Positions 6,313 to 13,110 of a stretch of 38,636 nucleotides of DNA are shown piece by piece. A program made the position numbers and the translations under genes. Below the pieces are notes generated by a model, which saw nothing but the letters and a program-made list of their open reading frames with translations, did no database searches and was not told the origin of the DNA. This DNA comes from Nocardia jejuensis NBRC 103114 (GTDB taxonomy: Bacteria > Actinomycetota > Actinomycetes > Mycobacteriales > Mycobacteriaceae). The DNA is taken from the NCBI RefSeq assembly GCF_001613145.1, contig NZ_BDBU01000069.1:1-38636 (forward strand), read 5' to 3'. The first letter of the stretch is position 1. Each line of letters opens with the position of its first letter.

Positions 6313-7278
6313 ATGAGCGGCGGCTCTGGACCCGCAGTGGTGGAGGTGCGATCCACGCCGGAGGTCACCGAACAGGAGACATTCGAGCAGTGGGAGGCTG
6401 CGGTAGCCCAGGCATATGTACCCCTGGTTGTCACCCCGATCCAGACAGGGGAGTTTCGAGCCCGGATAGTGCAATCCCGGTTCGACGATATGGACGTGTC
6501 CACCGTGTACGCGTCCGGACAGCACATCACCCGGGCGTCCCGGTTGCTGCACGTACCCGACGAACCGATTCTGTTCGCCACGGTGACCACCCACGGGCAC
6601 GGCTGGCTGTCCCAGGACGGCCGGGTGGGCGAGATGGTGGATCGCGGGTTGATGCTCTACGTCAGCTCGCGTCCGTTCACCGCGCATTTCGAGCAGAACT
6701 GGGGCGTGGTGGCGGTGCAGGTGCCGCTGTCGCAGGTGGTGGGCGCTTCCGGCGTGCCGTCGGACCGATTGCCCACGGCCGTGCGGTTTCCACCCGAGGG
6801 TGCGGCGGGCATCGTCGGCAGATTCTTCTGCGGACTGGCCGGCCTGCAGAGTTCCGATGCCGATCAGGCGGCCGTGCTGGCTCGGCACGGCACCGGTCTG
6901 CTGGCCTCGGTGGTGCAGCTGGCCGCCGGTGATCTCCCGCACGACGGACCCGGGCAGACCCTGGCCAGGCAGCAGGCGCTGGCGTTCATCCAGCGCAACT
7001 ACGCCGATCCCGAGCTGACCGTGGAGCAGGTGGCCACCGCCTGTTCGGTCTCGCGGCGCACGCTCTACCGAATGTTCGAGAACGGTGACGACGGCGTCGC
7101 CGCCATGCTGCGGCGCATGCGGATCGAGCGCGCGCTCGCGCTCATCCGGACGGATCAGACACGCCCACTGCTGTCGATCGCGCGGGCCTCGGGGTTCGTC
7201 TCGGAGCGGCAGTTCTACCGGGCCTTCAAACGCGAAATGGGTATGACGCCAGGCGAATTCCGCACCGTGCACACCTGA
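6313..7278 (+). CDS. AraC/NitR-type transcriptional regulator, copy 1
   Basis: A 321-residue regulator of the AraC/XylS family. Residues about 20-190 form the AraC-binding-like (cupin-type) sensory domain, with GHGWLSQDGRVGEMVDRGLMLYVSSRPF as its clearest block. The C-terminal 100 residues carry two helix-turn-helix units: LTVEQVATACSVSRRTLYRMF and LLSIARASGFVSERQFYRAFKREMGMTPGEFR. It is collinear with the regulators at 7613 and 9682. Size and architecture match NitR, the activator of the Rhodococcus nitrilase gene (family knowledge). No nitrilase gene follows directly; the next gene is a second regulator. The start has no close Shine-Dalgarno but has GACAAT 6 nt upstream, suggesting leaderless transcription. 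The effector is unknown. Confidence 0.88.
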   Translation: MSGGSGPAVVEVRSTPEVTEQETFEQWEAAVAQAYVPLVVTPIQTGEFRARIVQSRFDDMDVSTVYASGQHITRASRLLHVPDEPILFATVTTHGHGWLSQDGRVGEMVDRGLMLYVSSRPFTAHFEQNWGVVAVQVPLSQVVGASGVPSDRLPTAVRFPPEGAAGIVGRFFCGLAGLQSSDADQAAVLARHGTGLLASVVQLAAGDLPHDGPGQTLARQQALAFIQRNYADPELTVEQVATACSVSRRTLYRMFENGDDGVAAMLRRMRIERALALIRTDQTRPLLSIARASGFVSERQFYRAFKREMGMTPGEFRTVHT

Positions 7279-7612
7279 GTGCCGAACCCCCGCGGATCCT
7301 CCGGGACGGGATCTGACTCCCGCGTGACCTGAATGGTCAGTTATCTGGCACGAGCGGGCAGTCACAGCGGGTGGGCGGCTGTGAATACTTGTGGAGCATC
7401 CGGTTCTCGATGGCTGTACCCCTGGACCGAATCGTCGACCCGTGCGCGAGCGGTTTCCCATCTCGATCTGTGTTCCGAGCTGTCGCCTGCGTCGCCGACG
7501 GCCGGGCAGGCGAGCTGTGTTTGCGCGCCCATCGGTGAACTGGTCCGTTTCGCCGGGTTCGAACAGGTGCAATCGCAGTTTGCTGGGGGCCGGGGAATGG
7601 GATGATGCTGGA
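7279..7612. other. Intergenic region between regulator copies 1 and 2 (334 bp)
   Basis: A GATCC/GGATC hairpin at about 7293-7315 shortly after regulator 1 could act as a weak terminator. The second regulator's frame stays open upstream to 7391, but that stretch is Arg/Pro-rich with shadow-like composition. I see no separate gene here. Confidence 0.45.
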
Positions 7613-8593
7613 GTGGGAAACGCGGCAACCGCCAGCGCCGAGGTCTGTTCGAGCTCGGGCACTTCCGCACGCCAGGCCTTCGAGCAGTGGGAGGCGCTTC
7701 TCGCCGATGCTGTCGTGCCGACTTCGATCGAACCGCTCGCCGACGGACACTGGCACGGGCGGATCTCGACCACGAAATTCGACCGCTCGAGCCTCACCCT
7801 CATGGCGGCCAGCGCGCAGCGCGTGATGCGGACCAAGCGCCAGGTAGAGCAGGCGAGTGCCGAGTTCCTTCTGGTGAATATCGTTGAGGAAGGCTCGAAT
7901 TGGACCGAGCAGAACGGGCGACTCGCGGACACCCCGGCCGGTTCCATCGTCTTCTTCGACAGCGCCCGCCCGCTCGACAGCCGCACCACCGAGAACGCGG
8001 TCTCCACGATCGTCCGCGCGCCCATGCGGCTGGTGCTCGAACACGCGGGCCTGGTGCGTGACGAACTCCCGATAGCCACTCCGATGCCCACCACCGGTGC
8101 GCTGGGTGTGGTGGCGAGCTTCTTCCGCGGGCTGGCCGCGCTGCCGTCGGAGGAGACCTCACGGGCGGCGAACATCCTCGAATCGGAGATCGCGGGCATG
8201 CTGTCCTCCGCGGTGCTGCTGGCCACCGGGCAGACCTCCCCGGCCCCGTCGGATTCGCTCTACACCCGCCAGCAGGTGATCGCCTTCCTGCGCAAGCGGT
8301 ACACAGATCCCGAGCTCACCGTGGACGAGGTCGCGCACGCCTGCCTGGTCTCGCGGCGCACCCTCTATCGGGTGTGCGAGGACATCGGCGGCCCGGCCGC
8401 CCTGGTGCGGCGCATGCGCGTCGAGCATGCGCGAAGGCTGCTGCGGGCGGACCCGACCCGCCCGCTCTCGGCCATTGCCGCGGCGTCCGGATTCGCCTCC
8501 GACCGGCACTTCTATCGCGCGTTCCGAGAGGAAACCGGGCTCACCCCAGGGCAGTTCCGCACCCAATTGGAGCCAGGCACAGCAGGTCGGTAG
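7613..8593 (+). CDS. AraC/NitR-type transcriptional regulator, copy 2
   Basis: With GTG 7613 as start the protein has 326 residues and aligns end to end with copies 1 and 3: the shared ARQAFEQWEALLADAVVP block begins at residue 20 or so, as in the others. The sensory half contains SNWTEQNGRLADTPAGSIVFFDSARPL; the DNA-binding half has LTVDEVAHACLVSRRTLYRVCEDIG and LSAIAAASGFASDRHFYRAFREETGLTPGQFR. An upstream start at 7391 would add 74 residues of Arg/Pro-rich sequence absent from the paralogues, so I reject it. It lies 85 bp ahead of the first pseudo-nitrilase in the same direction and may be co-transcribed with it. Confidence 0.87.
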   Translation: MGNAATASAEVCSSSGTSARQAFEQWEALLADAVVPTSIEPLADGHWHGRISTTKFDRSSLTLMAASAQRVMRTKRQVEQASAEFLLVNIVEEGSNWTEQNGRLADTPAGSIVFFDSARPLDSRTTENAVSTIVRAPMRLVLEHAGLVRDELPIATPMPTTGALGVVASFFRGLAALPSEETSRAANILESEIAGMLSSAVLLATGQTSPAPSDSLYTRQQVIAFLRKRYTDPELTVDEVAHACLVSRRTLYRVCEDIGGPAALVRRMRVEHARRLLRADPTRPLSAIAAASGFASDRHFYRAFREETGLTPGQFRTQLEPGTAGR

Positions 8594-8636
8594 CTCGGCA
8601 CGCGATGTCGCTGCCCCGCGCGAGGCTTCGGCGAAA

Positions 8637-8655
8637 GGTGATTGCACAGATCACC
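8637..8655. promoter_or_regulatory. Inverted repeat before pseudo-nitrilase 1
   Basis: GGTGAT (8637-8642) and ATCACC (8650-8655) form a perfect dyad with a 7-bp spacer, 24 bp ahead of the nitrilase-like gene. It could be an operator or an mRNA stem near the ribosome site. AraC regulators usually bind direct repeats, so a link to the neighbouring regulators is not shown. Confidence 0.35.
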
Positions 8656-8678
8656 GATCGTTTCTCGAAGGAGCCGAG

Positions 8679-9533
8679 GTGCCGACGAAGGTGCGAGTGG
8701 CAGCCGTCCAGGCCGAACCGCGGTGGCTGGATCTGCGAGCGGGTGTCGCGCAGGTCATCGAATTCATCGAGTCGGCCGCGACCGGCGGCGCCCAGCTGGT
8801 GGCCTTTCCCGAGACCTTTCTACCCGGCTATCCGTGGTGGTTGTGGCTGGATTCGGTCAGTTGGGGTCAGGGCTTCTTCGCGCGCTATCGCACCAATTCG
8901 ATGACCGTGGGTCGCACCGAATTCCGCCGCATCGCCGATGCGGCGCGACGGCACCACATTCACGTACTTCTGGGATTCAGTGAGCGGTCCGCGGGCTCGC
9001 TCTACATGTCGCAGTGCCTGATCGACGATCGAGGGGTGCTGCTCGGAGTCCGCCGCAAGCCCGAGCTGACGTCGTTGGAACACCGGATCTTCCAGAGCGG
9101 GGAGATCACCGAACCGTACGTGTTCCGCACCGGCATCGGCCGCATCGGCGTGCAGGGGGGCTCCGAGCAGCTGAACTTGCCCGCGCGCAGTGACCTGGAA
9201 CGAACCGGGGCGCAGGTGCACATCGTGTCCTGGCCCGGGTTCATCGTGGCGCGGGACGTGGAATGGGGTGTGCGCGTGAACAATGCTGCCACCCTCTGGT
9301 ATTCGGTGGTGGGGCAGTTGAACGTGATCGCCGCGTGTTCGGTGATGGATGTGGCCGGCAGCGAATTTCATCGCGGTCCGGAACAGGTGAAGGAGCTGGT
9401 GCGCGGGCCGGGCGGGCACGCGCGGATCTACGCACCGGGTGGGCAGGAGCTGGCGTCACCGTTGAGCGGGCATCAGGAGGGTCTGCTGTACGCGGATCTG
9501 GAACTGGACCTGAGCGTCGAGTCGGCCGCCTAG
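8679..9533 (+). CDS. Nitrilase-fold protein lacking the catalytic cysteine, copy 1
   Basis: A 284-residue carbon-nitrogen hydrolase-fold protein. The GTG at 8679 has AAGGAG 5 nt upstream. Nitrilases attack nitriles or amides with a Glu-Lys-Cys triad. Here Glu45 (AFPETFLPGYPWW), Lys127 (VRRKPELTSLEHR) and the second Glu134 are in place. The nucleophile position, reached exactly 34 residues after the lysine as in plant and rhodococcal nitrilases, reads GRIGVQGGSEQ: Gly161 instead of Cys and Ser162 instead of the usual Trp, while the following Glu163 is kept. The frame is intact with no sign of decay. It lies downstream of regulator copy 2. A pseudo-enzyme that binds ligand or partner is the simplest reading; ordinary nitrilase activity is unlikely. 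Confidence 0.85.
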   Translation: MPTKVRVAAVQAEPRWLDLRAGVAQVIEFIESAATGGAQLVAFPETFLPGYPWWLWLDSVSWGQGFFARYRTNSMTVGRTEFRRIADAARRHHIHVLLGFSERSAGSLYMSQCLIDDRGVLLGVRRKPELTSLEHRIFQSGEITEPYVFRTGIGRIGVQGGSEQLNLPARSDLERTGAQVHIVSWPGFIVARDVEWGVRVNNAATLWYSVVGQLNVIAACSVMDVAGSEFHRGPEQVKELVRGPGGHARIYAPGGQELASPLSGHQEGLLYADLELDLSVESAA

Positions 9534-9540
9534 CGGGCCT

Positions 9541-9569
9541 GCCCGGGCCGCGCTGGGGGCGGCTCGGGC
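9541..9569 (+). terminator. Hairpin after pseudo-nitrilase 1
   Basis: GCCCGGGCCGC at 9541-9551 pairs with 9559-9569 over 11 positions with one G-T pair and a 7-nt loop. No T-run follows, a common form of actinobacterial terminator. It lies 8 nt after the stop codon. Confidence 0.55.
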
Positions 9570-9590
9570 AAGCCGTCCGGGCTCCCACTC

Positions 9591-9602
9591 ATACGGCCGT
9601 AT
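9591..9602. promoter_or_regulatory. Perfect 12-bp palindrome before regulator copy 3
   Basis: ATACGG is followed directly by CCGTAT at 9591-9602, between the terminator hairpin and the third regulator. It is a possible operator. No matching site was found ahead of regulator copies 1 and 2. Confidence 0.35.
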
Positions 9603-9681
9603 TGGTTGTCCGCGTTCAAATCTGAGACACTCGCGAGTGTGCGGCCGGTTGTCGGCCATCGATGGTCATCGAGGATGCGGA

Positions 9682-10644
9682 GTGGATCGGGCAGAGGCGG
9701 TCGGTCGGGTCGAAGTGCGATCCGGGCCCCAGGAGTCGGCGTCGGAAGCATTCGAACGCTGGGAAGCGCATGTGAGCGCGGCGTATGTACCGCTTGCCGT
9801 TTCACCCAAACAGACCGGTCGTTTTTCTGGGCATATCGAACACGCTCGTTACGACGATCTCGATGTGACCGTGGTGGGATCCTCGACGCAGCTGATCCGC
9901 CGCACCGATCGATTGATAGCACGCGCCGATGACGAGTTTCTGCTGGCGAGCATTCCGCTTTCCGGAAGCGGCCGACTGCATCAGGATGGAAGGGTCGCGG
10001 ATGTCGGCCCCGGCGGAATCGTGTTCTACGACACCAGCCGCCCCTATCACTGGGATTTCGCACAGGAGTGGGAACAGGTCGTCGTACAGGTTCCGTTGCG
10101 CCGACTGCGTGAGCGATACGGGGTGTCGGATGTCGAAATCCCTACCGCTACCGCATTTTCCGGAGATACCGCGCCGGGGCTCGTCGCGCAATTCTTCCGT
10201 GGAATAGCGGGATTGCAGCGCACCGACGCGGATGCGGCGGCACTGCTGGCCGAACCCGGCCGCGACCTGCTCGCGGCCGCGGTGATCGCGGCCTCGGGCG
10301 GCCCGCTGCGCGATCAGCCCGCCGATGCGTTGAATCGACAACGAGTCCTGACTTTCATGCGCGCGCATTGCGCGGATCCGGAACTGGGTGTGGACGCGAT
10401 CGCCGAGGGATGTCGAATGTCGCGGCGGACGCTGTATCGAGTTTTCGGTGAGTTCGAAGGCGGGCCGGGAACTGTGCTGCGGCGCATGCGTATCGAACGC
10501 GCTTGCGATCTGCTGCGCAATGCGCCACAGTTGCCCCTGTCCGCCGTTGCGAAGGCTTCCGGTTTCTTGACCGAGCGGAGTTTCTACCGCTCGTTTCGGC
10601 TGGAAATGGGTACCACACCCGGTGCATTCCGATCGTTGGCATGA
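9682..10644 (+). CDS. AraC/NitR-type transcriptional regulator, copy 3
   Basis: A 320-residue AraC/XylS-family regulator. I chose GTG 9682, which has GAGGA at 9671-9675 with a 6-nt spacer and makes the N-terminus (RVEVRSGPQESASEAFERWEAHV) line up with copy 1 (VVEVRSTPEVTEQETFEQWEAAV). GTG 9637 would add 15 residues. The sensory domain shows GSGRLHQDGRVADVGPGGIVFYDTSRPYHWDF. The DNA-binding half shows LGVDAIAEGCRMSRRTLYRVF and LSAVAKASGFLTERSFYRSFRLEMGTTPGAFR. It precedes pseudo-nitrilase 2 by 79 bp, repeating the regulator-nitrilase order of the preceding module. This pair looks slightly less GC-rich in third positions than its neighbours. Confidence 0.88.
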   Translation: MDRAEAVGRVEVRSGPQESASEAFERWEAHVSAAYVPLAVSPKQTGRFSGHIEHARYDDLDVTVVGSSTQLIRRTDRLIARADDEFLLASIPLSGSGRLHQDGRVADVGPGGIVFYDTSRPYHWDFAQEWEQVVVQVPLRRLRERYGVSDVEIPTATAFSGDTAPGLVAQFFRGIAGLQRTDADAAALLAEPGRDLLAAAVIAASGGPLRDQPADALNRQRVLTFMRAHCADPELGVDAIAEGCRMSRRTLYRVFGEFEGGPGTVLRRMRIERACDLLRNAPQLPLSAVAKASGFLTERSFYRSFRLEMGTTPGAFRSLA

Positions 10645-10723
10645 ACAGTCGGTAATCGGGCACTCATCGGCATTGTGTCGATGTAATTCCTTGGCGAGCA
10701 TCACGTTCCATGAGGGAAACGCG

Positions 10724-11734
10724 ATGAGGAAAACGGTGCGAGTGGCTGCCGTGCAGGCCGAGCCGAAATGGTTGCGGTTGTCCGAAGGCGTCGAGCAGGT
10801 AGTGGAACTGATCGGCGACGCGGCGAACCATGGCGCTCGCCTGATCGCTTTCCCCGAGACGTTTTTACCCGGTTTTCCGTGGTGGCGCTGGGTGGAAACC
10901 AATCAATGGAACGTCGAGTATTCGACTCGGTGCCGCGAGAATTCGATGCTGCGAGACGGATCCGAAATGCGCGCGGTCGCCGCCGCGGCCCGGGCGCACG
11001 GCATCCATGTCGTGCTGGGATTCGGGGAGCGGCAGGATCGGCGGATCTATATGGCGCAGGCGGTGATCGACGATTTCGGTCAGGTGCTCTCGGTGCGGCG
11101 CAAGGCCGGGCTGAACAGTGTGGAGCGCAAGGTGTTCGCGTCCGGAACGCCGAATCTGCCTGCGGTGCATCACAGTCAGATCGGCCGGTTCGGCGCGTTG
11201 TCCGGCCAGGAGAATCAGCGGCCGCTGCTCACTCGCGCGTTGCGTGCCGACGAGGAGCAGATCCATATCGCCGCCTGGCCGGGCGGCGCGGACCTCGATG
11301 TGGCCGGGCCGGAATCGAGCGCCACGGTGAGCCGCATGTACGCGCTCGAGGTCGGGGCCTGCGTGCTCGCGCCCTGCGTGGTGGTGGGCGACACTCTGCG
11401 GGACGGCCGGGCCAGTCCGGTGTGGGAGGGCCGCGAGCGGCCGGGCCGCAACGGCGCGGCGCAGCCCGTGCCTCGGACCGGGCAGGCCCGGATCTTCGGC
11501 GCGGACGGCAGTGAACTGGTGACGCCGCTCGCGGAGGGCGCGGAGGGCATTCTGTACGCCGAGCTCGAACTCGGGGCCACCGGCGGGGTCACTCGTGACC
11601 TGGACGCCGGGCGGCGCTCCCGGCGCGGACAGGTGGCGGCCCGCCGCGCCGGGACCGGCTGGCAGGCGGGTGCGGATCGATGGGCGCTGCCGATGGCGCT
11701 GGGCGACTACCCGGGCGGCATGGCCGCCTGCTGA
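10724..11734 (+). CDS. Nitrilase-fold protein lacking the catalytic cysteine, copy 2
   Basis: A 336-residue nitrilase-fold protein starting at ATG 10724 with GAGGG 7 nt upstream. It is collinear with copy 1 over residues 1-165 without gaps: Glu45 (AFPETFLPGFPWW), Lys127 (VRRKAGLNSVERKVF) and Glu134 are kept. The nucleophile loop reads GRFGALSGQENQRPLL, again Gly161 where nitrilases have Cys, with Gln in place of Trp162 and Glu163 kept. Cysteines near residue 210-220 (GACVLAPCVVV) correspond to a non-catalytic strand in the family. Unlike copy 1 it has an Arg/Gly-rich insertion (GRERPGRNGAAQP) and an extra C-terminal tail of about 45 residues, partly basic. It follows regulator copy 3 and ends 1 nt from the convergent csoR. 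Confidence 0.85.
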   Translation: MRKTVRVAAVQAEPKWLRLSEGVEQVVELIGDAANHGARLIAFPETFLPGFPWWRWVETNQWNVEYSTRCRENSMLRDGSEMRAVAAAARAHGIHVVLGFGERQDRRIYMAQAVIDDFGQVLSVRRKAGLNSVERKVFASGTPNLPAVHHSQIGRFGALSGQENQRPLLTRALRADEEQIHIAAWPGGADLDVAGPESSATVSRMYALEVGACVLAPCVVVGDTLRDGRASPVWEGRERPGRNGAAQPVPRTGQARIFGADGSELVTPLAEGAEGILYAELELGATGGVTRDLDAGRRSRRGQVAARRAGTGWQAGADRWALPMALGDYPGGMAAC

Positions 11735-11735
11735 G

Positions 11736-12119
11736 TCAGGAGCGGACCAGGCGCGCGATGGCGTCGGTGGCTTCCTTGATCTTGGCCTCGGCTTCCGGGC
11801 CGCCGGCCATCGCGGCGTCCACGACGCAGTGGCTGATGTGATCCTCGAGCAGGCCCATGGCGACCGCCTGCAGGGCCTTGGTCATGGCCGAGACCTGCGT
11901 GAGGATGTCGATGCAGTACTTTTCCTCTTCGACCATCCGCTGCAGGCCCCTGGACTGGCCCTCGATCCGGCGCAGGCGCTTGAGGTAGTCGTCCTTGGCG
12001 GTGATGTAGCCGTGCGAGGTGTGATCGTGCGCGCTGTGGTCGTGGCTGGGCTGGTCGTGGCTGGGCTGGTCGGCGATGGTGGCGTTCTCGTCCGTCACGA
12101 CATTCCTCACTTCCGGCAT
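11736..12119 (-). CDS. csoR: CsoR-family copper-sensing repressor
   Basis: A 127-residue CsoR/RcnR (DUF156) protein, an all-helical tetramer that leaves DNA when it binds Cu(I). The three copper ligands are present with the exact family spacing: Cys69 (KYCIDIL), His94 and Cys98 (LEDHISHC). The helix LKRLRRIEGQSRGLQRMVEE holds the DNA-contact residues. An unusual His/Asp-rich N-terminal segment (ADQPSHDQPSHDHSAHDHTSHGY, residues 16-38) could bind extra metal. I chose ATG 12119; a start at 12161 would place the operator inside the gene. No copper ATPase or chaperone is adjacent, so the target regulon is probably elsewhere, besides itself. Confidence 0.9.
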   Translation of the reverse strand: MPEVRNVVTDENATIADQPSHDQPSHDHSAHDHTSHGYITAKDDYLKRLRRIEGQSRGLQRMVEEEKYCIDILTQVSAMTKALQAVAMGLLEDHISHCVVDAAMAGGPEAEAKIKEATDAIARLVRS

Positions 12120-12122
12120 CAA

Positions 12123-12137
12123 TACCCCCCTAGGGTA
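12123..12137. promoter_or_regulatory. CsoR-type operator
   Basis: Read on the csoR strand the site is TACCCTAGGGGGGTA, a G-tract flanked by TACCC and GGGTA, the form known for CsoR operators. It ends 4 nt before the csoR ATG and overlaps both its ribosome site and a TACCCT that could be its -10 element, consistent with autorepression. It also lies 54 bp ahead of the divergent phosphorylase gene. Confidence 0.7.
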
Positions 12138-12190
12138 CAGGGTGCGGGCTGGTGATACCACTCGTGTGCGAGTGCGCGAGAATCGTGGCC

Positions 12191-13003
12191 ATGAGTTCGG
12201 ATCAGGCGACCCTCGCCATCATCGGCGGCAGCGGGTTCTACGACTTCTTCGGTGATGACGCGACGACCGTCGAGGTCGAGACCCCGTTCGGTGCCCCCAG
12301 CGCGCCCATCACCATCGGTGTGGTGGAGGGGCGATCGGTGGCCTTCCTGCCTCGCCACGGCCGCAAGCACGAGTACTCCCCGCACACCGTGCCGTACCGC
12401 GCGAACATGTGGGCGCTGCGGTCGCTGGGAGTGCGTCGGGTCTTCGGGCCGTGCGCGGTCGGCAGCCTGCGTGCCGATTGGGGGCCGGGCACCGTGGCCG
12501 TGCCGGATCAGCTGGTGGATCGCACCTCGGGTCGCGATCAGACCTTCTTCGACGCGGGCGGCGTGCACGTCTCGTTCGCGGATCCGTACTGCGAAGAACT
12601 GCGGACCGCCGCGATCGCCTCGGCCGGAACCGAATTGACCCTGAAGGACCACGGCACCATGGTCGTGGTGCAGGGGCCGCGCTTCTCCACCCGCGCCGAG
12701 AGCCGCTGGTTCGCGGGGCTGGGCTGGGAGCTGGTCAACATGACCGGGCACCCGGAGGCAGTGCTCGCCCGTGAACTCGAAATGTGCTACTCCGCAATCG
12801 CTCTGGTCACCGACCTGGACGCGGGCGTCGAATCGGGTGAGGGCGTGAGCGCGGTGAACGTGTTCGCCGAATTCGAGCGGAACCTGGTGCCGTTCAAGGC
12901 GCTGGTGCGTCGCGCGGTGGCCGCTGTCGAGGGTGACCAGACGTGCGACAAGTGCGCCGTGCACGCCGGAACCGGTGTGCAGCTGCCGTTCGAACTTCCC
13001 TGA
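12191..13003 (+). CDS. S-methyl-5'-thioadenosine / purine nucleoside phosphorylase
   Basis: A 270-residue phosphorylase of the MTAP/PNP family, which splits methylthioadenosine (or a purine nucleoside) with phosphate and so recycles the by-product of polyamine synthesis. Visible motifs are LAIIGGSGFYDFF (phosphate loop), FLPRHGRKHEYSPHTVPYRANMWAL, GPRFSTRAES and VNMTGHPEAVLARELEMCYSAIALVTDLDAG, which holds the purine- and ribose-contact residues. The Asp pair in TDLDAG fits 6-aminopurine preference, as in MTAP. I chose ATG 12191; the frame opens at 12152, but the extra 13 residues are not family-like. No clear Shine-Dalgarno is seen. The gene is divergent from csoR, so the operator between them might also affect it. 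Confidence 0.88.
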   Translation: MSSDQATLAIIGGSGFYDFFGDDATTVEVETPFGAPSAPITIGVVEGRSVAFLPRHGRKHEYSPHTVPYRANMWALRSLGVRRVFGPCAVGSLRADWGPGTVAVPDQLVDRTSGRDQTFFDAGGVHVSFADPYCEELRTAAIASAGTELTLKDHGTMVVVQGPRFSTRAESRWFAGLGWELVNMTGHPEAVLARELEMCYSAIALVTDLDAGVESGEGVSAVNVFAEFERNLVPFKALVRRAVAAVEGDQTCDKCAVHAGTGVQLPFELP

Positions 13004-13026
13004 GATTCGCCCCCGCTACCACGCAT

Positions 13027-13069
13027 GACCCGGTTCGGCCGTTGGGTGGCCGCGCCGGGTCTTTGTTTT
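13027..13069 (+). terminator. Intrinsic terminator after the phosphorylase gene
   Basis: GACCCGG (13027-13033) pairs with CCGGGTC (13055-13061) and an inner CGGCC/GGCCG extends the stem. The run TTTGTTTT follows at 13062-13069. This is the clearest rho-independent terminator in the window. Confidence 0.88.
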
Positions 13070-13098
13070 CCGCCGAGGGCGTGTTCACCGGTGTCGCC

Positions 13099-13104
13099 TA
13101 GGCT
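13099..13104 (+). promoter_or_regulatory. -10 element of a leaderless transcript (epimerase)
   Basis: TAGGCT lies 6 nt ahead of ATG 13111, placing the transcript start at or next to the start codon. The same hexamer with the same spacing occurs ahead of the FMN reductase gene (14445-14450). Confidence 0.55.
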
Positions 13105-13110
13105 GGAGTG

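Noticed and set aside
7391..7612. N-terminal extension of regulator copy 2
   Set aside because: The 74 extra residues are Arg/Pro-rich, absent from the two paralogues, and a GTG at 7613 gives matching N-termini.
5944..8226. Minus-strand open frame of 760 codons
   Set aside because: It lies opposite truA and regulator copies 1 and 2, which have clear domains; composition is that of a high-GC antisense shadow.
9000..9360. Alternative catalytic cysteine in pseudo-nitrilase 1 (Cys113 in SQCLIDD or the later AACSVMD)
   Set aside because: These fall on strands outside the nucleophile loop; the gap-free spacing from Lys127 places Gly161, not a Cys, at the active site.
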